7,449 bases of DNA from Candidatus Omnitrophota bacterium. Lineage in GTDB: Bacteria; Omnitrophota; Gorgyraeia; JAFGHF01. Shown piece after piece: positions 1-5,638 of this stretch. Position numbers and translations under genes: made by a program. The notes under the pieces were generated by a model that did not search any database, had not been told where the DNA came from, and saw only the letters and a program-made list of their open reading frames with translations. The stretch is from NCBI GenBank assembly GCA_018899075.1, contig JAHIIS010000171.1:1-7449 (forward strand). The letters run 5' to 3'. Every line of letters starts with the position of its first letter. The stretch's first letter is position 1.

Positions 1-213
1 AAGGACACCGGCTTTGACCGGGCGCATTTCTTTTCCTATGGCGATTTCAGCCTTATATTTGAAACTGTCTATTATGTTATGAGCAGGGACTACAATAAAT
101 ATATGGATACCCAGCAAGAGATTAATTTTGCCATAAAGAAAGAATTCGAAGCCCGGAGTATTGAATTCGCTTACCCCACACAGACGTTATATTTAACCAA
201 GAACGCTGAATAA
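1..213 (+). CDS. MscS-family mechanosensitive ion channel, C-terminal fragment (5' end outside window)
   Basis: The open frame enters from the left edge in frame 1 and ends at TAA 211-213, giving the last 70 residues. The visible part reads FFSYGDFSLIFETVYYV, then an MSRDYNKYMDTQQEIN segment and finally IEFAYPTQTLYL. This matches the end of the cytoplasmic domain of MscS-type channels, where a GDFSL-type beta strand, a DxQQEINxAI helix and a closing F-P-T-Q-T-x-Y-L strand are characteristic. Membrane helices would lie upstream and cannot be seen. Channels of this family open under membrane tension and release solutes during hypo-osmotic shock. Only 11 bases separate it from the trehalose-6-phosphate synthase gene, so the two are probably co-transcribed, which fits a shared role in osmotic balance. 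The subfamily (YnaI-, YbdG- or YggB-like) cannot be set from this fragment. Confidence 0.85.
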   Translation, partial: KDTGFDRAHFFSYGDFSLIFETVYYVMSRDYNKYMDTQQEINFAIKKEFEARSIEFAYPTQTLYLTKNAE

Positions 214-224
214 TATTTAATAAA

Positions 225-1715
225 ATGGCTACGAGCAGGGAAAAGCTGCAAAGGACCGTTCGCGAAAAACTGAAAAATTATCAGGTAGTGGTGGTTTCTA
301 ACCGCGAACCGTATTTACATTATCTAAAAGAAGGAAAGATCGCCCATCTTAAGCCAGCCGGCGGCGCAGCCCATACCCTGGATTCAATTCTGCAGGCCTG
401 CGGGGGGACCTGGGTTGCTTACGGCAGCGGCAACGCCGACAGAAAAGTAGTCGATGAGCAGGGCAAAATTGGCCTGCCTCCGGAGGAGCCGGCCTATACC
501 CTGAAAAGGCTCTGGCTGAATAAAGAGCAGGCGGACGGCTACTATTACGGCTTTTCCAACCAGGCCCTCTGGCCGTTATGCCATTTTGTTTATACCCGCC
601 CGATATTCAGACAAGCGGATTGGAATTGCTATCAACAGGTAAACAAGATGTTTGCCGAGGCTGTGCTTAAAGAAATAGGCCAGCGCAAGGCCTTTGTCTG
701 GATTCAGGATTACCACCTGGCGCTTTTGGCCAGGTATATCAAGGAGAAAAGAAAAGACGTAATCTGCGCGCAATTCTGGCATATACCCTGGCCGAACCCC
801 GAGGCCTTTAGAGTTTGCCCGATGAAAAAAGAAATCCTCCAGGGCCTCCTGGCCAACGATATGCTCGGTTTCCACGTGCGCTATTACGGTGAAAATTTTA
901 TCAGCACAGTGGAAAGAGAAATTGAGGCCCGCATCGATAAAGAAAAGACCTCGATAATCTGTCACGGCCGCGAGACTATAATCAGGGCCTTCCCCATCAG
1001 CGTAGATTTCCAGAAGATTAGCAAAGAGGTTGACTCTCAACCCATCAAAGAGCGCGCCGTCCGTTTCAAAGAGGAGTTTTCTTTAAGCGGGGATTTGAAG
1101 ATTATCTTTGGCCTCGACCGCATTGACTATACCAAAGGAATCCCGGAGAGATTAAGGGCGGTTGCCCGGCTTTTGGAAAAATATCCGCAGTATAAAGAGC
1201 GTTTCGTCTTTATCCAGATAGGCGCTTTAAGCCGCGTGCGCATTTCTCAATACCGGGATTTAAATGACGAAATAAACGATTTGGTGGAGGAGATTAACTG
1301 GAAATATTCAACCGAGAACTGGTCGCCGATTATCTTTGTAAGAAAGACCCTTTCGTTTCCCGAGACCCTGGCGTTTTACCGCCTGGGCGATGTCTGCATA
1401 GTAAGCTCACTCCACGACGGGATGAATATTGTAGCCAAAGAATATATTTGCGCTAAAAATAATTTAGACGGGATGCTGCTGCTCAGCCGCTTTACCGGAG
1501 CAGCCCGGGAACTTCCCGAAGCGGTGCTGATTAATCCTTACGACATCGAAGATTTTGCCGACAGGATAAAACAGGCCCTGGAGATGCCCGAAAAAGAGAA
1601 GGCCCAGAGAATGGCAAAACTTCGCGAGACCGTAGCGGACAACGACATCTATAAGTGGGCGGACAAGTTTATTAGTGAACTGGCGAAGACATTAAAGGCC
1701 CTGCGCCGGGCTTAA
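225..1715 (+). CDS. otsA: Trehalose-6-phosphate synthase (GT20, OtsA family)
   Basis: Predicted cytoplasmic enzyme that transfers glucose from a nucleotide sugar to glucose-6-phosphate, giving trehalose-6-phosphate. The 496 residues cover a full GT20 domain of normal length. Visible family landmarks are VSNRE (24-28), PAGG (44-47), YYGFSN..LWP (107-117), QDYHL (161-165), HIPWP (186-190), GLDRIDYTKG (296-305, with the Arg and Lys that contact the donor phosphates), DGMNIVAKEY (398-407), and SRFTGAAREL followed by NPYD. All catalytic and binding positions known from E. coli OtsA that I can align appear present. The ATG at 225 has no clear Shine-Dalgarno sequence; the short upstream gap is AT-rich. 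About 20 charged residues precede the first Rossmann strand. Together with otsB downstream this forms the OtsAB route. A glucosylglycerol-phosphate synthase, a close GT20 relative, is the main alternative; the otsB and treT context favours trehalose. Confidence 0.9.
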   Translation: MATSREKLQRTVREKLKNYQVVVVSNREPYLHYLKEGKIAHLKPAGGAAHTLDSILQACGGTWVAYGSGNADRKVVDEQGKIGLPPEEPAYTLKRLWLNKEQADGYYYGFSNQALWPLCHFVYTRPIFRQADWNCYQQVNKMFAEAVLKEIGQRKAFVWIQDYHLALLARYIKEKRKDVICAQFWHIPWPNPEAFRVCPMKKEILQGLLANDMLGFHVRYYGENFISTVEREIEARIDKEKTSIICHGRETIIRAFPISVDFQKISKEVDSQPIKERAVRFKEEFSLSGDLKIIFGLDRIDYTKGIPERLRAVARLLEKYPQYKERFVFIQIGALSRVRISQYRDLNDEINDLVEEINWKYSTENWSPIIFVRKTLSFPETLAFYRLGDVCIVSSLHDGMNIVAKEYICAKNNLDGMLLLSRFTGAARELPEAVLINPYDIEDFADRIKQALEMPEKEKAQRMAKLRETVADNDIYKWADKFISELAKTLKALRRA

Positions 1716-1721
1716 CCATAA

Positions 1722-1740
1722 CCACACCCCGGGGGTGTGG
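1722..1740 (+). promoter_or_regulatory. GC-rich hairpin in the otsA-GT4 spacer
   Basis: Six bases after the otsA stop codon, CCACACCC (1722-1729) is the exact reverse complement of GGGTGTGG (1733-1740), with a 3-base CGG loop. No run of T follows; the next bases are a G-rich direct repeat (AACGGGG twice, 1741-1754). It therefore does not look like an intrinsic terminator. It could instead be an mRNA stability, processing or attenuation element that sets GT4 and otsB levels relative to otsA. The pairing is seen directly; the function is inference. Confidence 0.5.
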
Positions 1741-1754
1741 AACGGGGAACGGGG
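1741..1754 (+). repeat. Two tandem copies of AACGGGG upstream of the GT4 start
   Basis: AACGGGG occurs at 1741-1747 and again at 1748-1754, and two G bases just before extend the periodicity. The second GGGG ends 7 bases before the chosen ATG at 1762, so this G-rich tract may stand in for a Shine-Dalgarno sequence although it is not a canonical GGAGG. Two short copies could also be chance. Confidence 0.35.
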
Positions 1755-1761
1755 TTTACAA

Positions 1762-2937
1762 ATGCGCATTGCTATGTTTCACTGGGGGTTTCCCCCGATT
1801 ATCGGCGGGGTGGAGACGCATCTGACTATGCTTTGCCCGGAACTGGTAAGAAAGGGCCACAAGGTATTCTTACTTACTTCTTCCGTAGAGGGAATGGGAA
1901 AAATAGAGGAAGTCTTTGAAGGCACATACGTAAAGAGGACTCCTTTAATGGATTTGAACTGGCTTTACAAAAGGGGACTGGAAGGTATAGATGATAGAGT
2001 TAAAGAAGCCTTTTCGGATTTTATAGAGAAGGCCCACCCCGACATTATTCACGCCCACAATATGCATTATTTCAGCCATGCCCATGCCAAGATTTTAGAG
2101 GCATTGGCGAGAAAGAAGGGCATCCCTTTAGTTTTAACGGCCCACAATGTCTGGGATGATATTGTGTTTTTAGATTTGACCCTGGATATTGCCTGGGATG
2201 CAGTAATAGCGGTAAGCGAATTCATTGCTAAGGAATTAATCAGCGTGGGTTTGTCAAAAAGAAGGATAACGGTAATCCATCACGGCATCGATATAAAGAA
2301 GTTCCTTCCCGGCAAAGCAGGCGCAATCCTTAAGAAATACCCCGTGCTTAAAAATAAAAGGGCATTCTTCCATCCTGCGCGCACGGGACTGGCTAAAGGC
2401 AGCGATATCAGCGTAAAGGCCTTAAGAATTATCAAAAAAGCCGTTCCCGATGCCTTGTTGATCTTAGCCGGCACAAGAAGGATAATCGACTGGGGCGCTA
2501 CTCAACATAAAGACCTCGCCTATATTGTCCAGCTGGTGAAGAGATTCGGCCTGGAGGAAAATACGTTTATAGAAGTGTTCACGAGAAAGGAAATGCCGGA
2601 GTTATATCAGGCCTGCGAATTCGCTATTTACCCCTCTTCCGTGGGCGAGCCCTTTGGCCTGACTATGCTGGAGGCAATGGCCTGCAGCCGGCCGATGATA
2701 GTGACCAATTCCGGAGGGATGCCCGAGATTGTCAAAGACGGCGTAAATGGCTTTGTGGTGAAGATTAGAGACTATAAAGCCCTGGCGGAGCGATGCATTG
2801 CCCTTTTTCAGGATGAAGCCTTAAGGAATTCCCTGGGAGAGGCGGGCAGAGAGATAGTTGGGCAAAAGTATACCCAGGGAATAATGGCCGAAAACACCCT
2901 CGCTGTTTATCGTAAACTCATAGCCAGGAAGAAATGA
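1762..2937 (+). CDS. Family 4 glycosyltransferase (GT-B fold), acceptor unknown
   Basis: Retaining GT4 enzyme of 391 residues, predicted cytoplasmic or membrane-peripheral. From the chosen start it begins MRIAMFHWGFPPIIGGVETH, the usual GT4 opening with a GGVE motif at residues 15-18. Further landmarks are HAHN (97-100), VIAVSEFIAKEL (from 148), a VIHHGID linker (171-177) before the second Rossmann domain, and EPFGLTMLE (296-304), the E-x7-E donor-binding motif, followed by GGMPEIVKDGVNG. A longer frame opens at GTG 1735, but that codon lies inside the hairpin stem and would add nine residues (MWNGERGLQ) before the conserved strand, so ATG 1762 is preferred. The otsB gene starts 1 nt after its stop. 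Placement between otsA and otsB suggests it acts in the same sugar pathway, perhaps extending or capping a trehalose-type glycoside, but the sequence does not reveal donor or acceptor. Confidence 0.85.
   Translation: MRIAMFHWGFPPIIGGVETHLTMLCPELVRKGHKVFLLTSSVEGMGKIEEVFEGTYVKRTPLMDLNWLYKRGLEGIDDRVKEAFSDFIEKAHPDIIHAHNMHYFSHAHAKILEALARKKGIPLVLTAHNVWDDIVFLDLTLDIAWDAVIAVSEFIAKELISVGLSKRRITVIHHGIDIKKFLPGKAGAILKKYPVLKNKRAFFHPARTGLAKGSDISVKALRIIKKAVPDALLILAGTRRIIDWGATQHKDLAYIVQLVKRFGLEENTFIEVFTRKEMPELYQACEFAIYPSSVGEPFGLTMLEAMACSRPMIVTNSGGMPEIVKDGVNGFVVKIRDYKALAERCIALFQDEALRNSLGEAGREIVGQKYTQGIMAENTLAVYRKLIARKK
2926..2931 (+). promoter_or_regulatory. Shine-Dalgarno sequence for otsB
   Basis: AGGAAG lies inside the last codons of the GT4 gene, 7 bases before the otsB ATG at 2939. 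With only one base between the GT4 TGA and the ATG, it supports this otsB start and suggests translational coupling. Confidence 0.6.
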
Positions 2938-2938
2938 G

Positions 2939-3727
2939 ATGCAATATTTTTTTAATACGTGGGGCAGTTTAGAAAAAAAACTATTGCGGGCAAGGCATAT
3001 TCTTTTATGCGCGGACTTTGACGGCACGATTACTCCCATTAAACCCAGGCCAAAAGAGGCTAAGCTCGGCGAAGGCATCCGCCTTCTTTTGCGCAAAATC
3101 TCTAAACGCAGGCCCTTTATTGTCGGGATTATCAGCGGCCGGGCATTAAAGGACATCGAAGAGAAAGTCGGCGTAAAAGGCTTAATCTTTGCCGGCAATC
3201 ACGGCCTGGAAATTGCTTATAAAAAGAAAAACTTCATTTATCCGGCGGCAAAAAGATATGTTCCGCTAATCTCTCAAATTGCCCGAAGCCTGAAAAAGCG
3301 CCTGGCCCCTTTTTCGGGAGCCATTCTGGAAGAAAAGAATCTTAGTTTAAGTTTGCACTATCGCCTGGTTAAGAGGGAAAAGCTCCCCCGGCTTAAAGAA
3401 ATATTTTTCCGGATTATTAGGCCTTATTTAGCCGCGCAGAAGATTAAATTGACCTACGGCAAAAAGGTCTGGGAAGTCAGGCCGCCCATTGAATGGGATA
3501 AAGGGAGAGCCGTTCTTTGGCTTACGCAGAGGTTAGGCCCAGGGCGCGCCTTTACCATATATATAGGGGACGATGCGACCGATGAGGACGCCTTCCGGGC
3601 GGTGAATAAAATCGGCGGGATTAGTATCCGCGTAGGGCGAAAGAGGGGCTCCTCGGCGCGATATTACCTGAGAAACACCAAAGATGCGCAAAGATTTTTC
3701 CGGCGAATCGGGAGTTTAAAGAAATAA
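2939..3727 (+). CDS. otsB: Trehalose-6-phosphate phosphatase (HAD superfamily, OtsB)
   Basis: Predicted cytoplasmic Mg2+-dependent phosphatase that removes phosphate from trehalose-6-phosphate to give free trehalose, making the OtsAB route irreversible. The 262 residues match the usual single-domain OtsB length. HAD motif I is DFDGT at 26-30 (nucleophile Asp26, acid/base Asp28), motif II is SGR at 66-68, the motif III lysine is in DKG (187-189), and motif IV is GDDATDEDAF at 210-219. OtsB-type markers GNHG (86-89), HYR (140-142) and EVRP (179-182) are also present. The protein is rich in Lys and Arg, most clearly near the C-terminus. It starts 1 nt after the GT4 stop and ends 1 nt before the next gene. 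Glucosyl- and mannosyl-3-phosphoglycerate phosphatases are HAD relatives, but the motif set and adjacent otsA make OtsB clearly the best call. Confidence 0.93.
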   Translation: MQYFFNTWGSLEKKLLRARHILLCADFDGTITPIKPRPKEAKLGEGIRLLLRKISKRRPFIVGIISGRALKDIEEKVGVKGLIFAGNHGLEIAYKKKNFIYPAAKRYVPLISQIARSLKKRLAPFSGAILEEKNLSLSLHYRLVKREKLPRLKEIFFRIIRPYLAAQKIKLTYGKKVWEVRPPIEWDKGRAVLWLTQRLGPGRAFTIYIGDDATDEDAFRAVNKIGGISIRVGRKRGSSARYYLRNTKDAQRFFRRIGSLKK

Positions 3728-3728
3728 T

Positions 3729-4421
3729 ATGCAAAGACTAAGGAAGGCAAAGCAGCCTTTTACTTTTTATACCCGATTGCATTTACAGGAATTGACCGGG
3801 CAAAAAACGCGCGACCTTAAAGGACTCCTCAAAGGCATTCGGGAGCTTTCCGGCTCTGTAATCTATCACCATACCCACCGTTTCCTGCAACAGCATCAGT
3901 TCCTTTCCCCTGAGCCCCCTAACGACTTCGCCTACTGGGTAGCGGAAGTATTGGGGGAGCACAAATTGGGGGAAGAGCTGGCCAGCATCGATACAATTCA
4001 GTTTCCCAGCATCCGGGCTTTAAGAGAAAAACTTGCCCAGACTATCGAAGGCCATATCCGCTATATGGAAAAGACGGGCCAGGGCCAATTCCGCGTCTCC
4101 TCCGTTGAAGAGCAATTCCATTTTATTAAAACCATAAGTTTTGTCTTCCCCACCCCTTATGTGGCGCATAATCTTCCGGAATTTGTAGAAATTTTTAAAA
4201 AGGTCACGATTAATTCTATATACTTTCACGTTTTTGAAGCAAAGTTGCGTTTGGAAAAAGGCGTAAATGACTTTTCTTACTGGATTGATACAAGCTGTGC
4301 GGACCTCAAGCTTTCTAAAGAGTTAGCCGGGCTCGACCCTTACACCCATACTTTAGAAGGATTAAGGACAAAGATTATCGATTTGATTGAGGCGAGGCTT
4401 GAAGAGGTCAAAAAAGGATGA
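3729..4421 (+). CDS. DUF5752-like protein with two internal repeats, function unknown
   Basis: I recognise this 230-residue protein as resembling DUF5752, a family without an assigned biochemical role, which I recall occurring beside trehalose synthase genes. It holds two copies of one module. Copy A spans about residues 10-110 and copy B about 129-224. Both contain an F-x-F strand, S-x-x-[VI]-Y-x-H (SVIYHH at 43-48, SIYFH at 163-167), N-D-F-x-Y-W (65-70 and 180-185), L-x-x-E-L-A-x-x-D (about 80-88 and 195-203) and a closing L-R-x-K helix. There is no signal peptide or membrane segment. The conserved His, Asn-Asp and Tyr-Trp set could form a sugar or metal site, but that is a guess. Its ATG is 1 nt after otsB, with only a weak distant GGGAG upstream, and its stop overlaps the treT start, so tight co-expression with TreT is likely. 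Partner, regulator or enzyme are all open. Confidence 0.75.
   Translation: MQRLRKAKQPFTFYTRLHLQELTGQKTRDLKGLLKGIRELSGSVIYHHTHRFLQQHQFLSPEPPNDFAYWVAEVLGEHKLGEELASIDTIQFPSIRALREKLAQTIEGHIRYMEKTGQGQFRVSSVEEQFHFIKTISFVFPTPYVAHNLPEFVEIFKKVTINSIYFHVFEAKLRLEKGVNDFSYWIDTSCADLKLSKELAGLDPYTHTLEGLRTKIIDLIEARLEEVKKG
4403..4407 (+). promoter_or_regulatory. Shine-Dalgarno sequence for treT
   Basis: AGAGG inside the last codons of the DUF5752-like gene lies 10 bases before ATG 4418. It supports the start that produces the ATGA overlap. Confidence 0.5.
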
Positions 4422-5638
4422 AACTTTCCGATTACGAAGCGGTAGTGGGTAAGAATGTTATTGAGGAACTACGCAGTTTGGCCCAGAGGCTTTCTGGTAA
4501 GGTAGTGCGCAACATCAATTCCACTGCCGTCGGCGGCGGCGTGGCGGAGATTTTAAACCGCATTATCCCTCTTTTGAACGAATTGGGAGTTTGCGCCCAT
4601 TGGGACGTAATCAAGGGGGGAGAAAGGTTCTTTTCCGTTACCAAGAAGTTTCATAATATGCTGCACGGAAGGGACGAGGAACTTTCCCCCAAGGAAATAG
4701 AATTATTTTTGCAGACCAGCATTGAGAATCTAAAAACTATGGATATCTGCGCCGACATTATATTTATTCACGACCCCCAGCCCATCGCTTTGATTAAAAA
4801 CAAGCCCCTCTTTAAAAAAAGCAAATGGCTCTGGCGCTGCCATATCGATGTCTCCCAGCCCAATCCGCAAATATGGGACTTCTTAAGGCCATACATCGAA
4901 CAATACGACGCCTCGGTCTTTTCTTCTCCCAGCTTTGCCCAGACTCTAAAGGTCAGGCAGTTTTTAATTCCTCCCTCAATCGACCCTTTGAGCGATAAAA
5001 ATAAAGAACTGAGCGGGGAGACGATAGAAGATGTCCTGAGGAAATTCGGCATTGTCCGGGACAAGCCGATTATTGCCCAGATTTCCCGCTTCGATTATCT
5101 TAAAGACCCGCTCGGCGTAATCGACGTTTATCGATTGGTAAAAAAATATATAGACTGTCAATTGGTTTTAGCCGGAGGCACAGCCACGGATGACCCGGAG
5201 TCAAATAAGGTGCTTAGCGAAGTGACGGAAAAAGTAAAAGGCGATTCGGACATTCACGTCCTGGCCATCCCCGCAGCGAGCGATATAGAGATAAATGCCC
5301 TGCAAAGAGCTGCCGATGTAATATTGCAGAAGTCCGTCCGCGAAGGTTTCGCCCTTACTGTTACCGAGGCTTTGTGGAAGGCCAAGCCCGTAGTTGCTTC
5401 GGCGGTAGGCGGCATCCCTCTGCAGATAAAGCACAAATATAGCGGCCTTCTTTCGCGGACAATTGAAGGGACAGCCTACTGGGTGAAGCAGCTGCTAAAC
5501 AGCCCTGAGTACGCAAAGACGTTGGGCGAGAGCGGCCGGGAACACATTAAACAAAATTTTCTGCTCACCCGGCACTTAAGAGACTACCTCCTTTTATTTC
5601 TGGCTTTATATCATAAAGAGGATATTGTGAATATATGA
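4418..5638 (+). CDS. treT: Trehalose glycosyltransferring synthase, TreT family (GT4)
   Basis: TreT enzymes join NDP-glucose and free glucose into trehalose in one reversible step, so they can make or break down trehalose. The 406 residues resemble the characterised Thermococcus and Pyrococcus enzymes in length and opening: LSDYEAVVG near the N-terminus, then NINSTAVGGGVAE (32-44), the hallmark glycine-rich loop. Later landmarks are TKKFHN (75-80), HDPQP (118-122), WRCHIDVS (139-146), QISRFDYLKDPLGVI (221-235) and the GT4 E-x7-E motif EGFALTVTE (309-317), followed by GGIPLQI. The start overlaps the upstream stop as ATGA (4418-4421), and the stop overlaps the next start as ATGA (5635-5638). 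Retaining trehalose phosphorylases share this fold and many motifs, so phosphorolytic activity is an alternative; the close match at the N-terminal loop favours TreT. Confidence 0.85.
   Translation: MKLSDYEAVVGKNVIEELRSLAQRLSGKVVRNINSTAVGGGVAEILNRIIPLLNELGVCAHWDVIKGGERFFSVTKKFHNMLHGRDEELSPKEIELFLQTSIENLKTMDICADIIFIHDPQPIALIKNKPLFKKSKWLWRCHIDVSQPNPQIWDFLRPYIEQYDASVFSSPSFAQTLKVRQFLIPPSIDPLSDKNKELSGETIEDVLRKFGIVRDKPIIAQISRFDYLKDPLGVIDVYRLVKKYIDCQLVLAGGTATDDPESNKVLSEVTEKVKGDSDIHVLAIPAASDIEINALQRAADVILQKSVREGFALTVTEALWKAKPVVASAVGGIPLQIKHKYSGLLSRTIEGTAYWVKQLLNSPEYAKTLGESGREHIKQNFLLTRHLRDYLLLFLALYHKEDIVNI

Noticed and set aside
188..224. Promoter just upstream of otsA (TAATAT at 211-216)
   Set aside because: The AT-rich hexamer overlaps the stop codon of the upstream gene and has no matching -35 box at a suitable distance. 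The 11-base gap fits co-transcription better.
576..1040. 154-codon open frame on the minus strand inside otsA
   Set aside because: It lies wholly opposite strongly conserved GT20 coding sequence, its translation shows no recognisable motif, and no promoter or ribosome site is evident. The shorter minus-strand frames elsewhere were rejected for the same reasons.
1506..1518. Palindrome CGGGAACTTCCCG in otsA
   Set aside because: It falls on codons for the conserved AAREL-PE segment of OtsA and is short enough to arise from codon choice.
1722..1760. Intrinsic terminator after otsA
   Set aside because: The hairpin is strong but is followed by AACGGGGAACGGGG with no T-run, and closely packed co-oriented genes continue after it.
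1735..1761. GTG start at 1735 for the GT4 gene
   Set aside because: The codon lies within the 3' arm of the hairpin and would add nine residues not typical of the family. The ATG at 1762 places the conserved MRIAMFHWGFPP strand at the very N-terminus.
2821..3198. 125-codon open frame on the minus strand across the GT4-otsB junction
   Set aside because: It is antisense to the end of one clear gene and the HAD motif I region of the next, and its translation is low-complexity and unlike any family I know.
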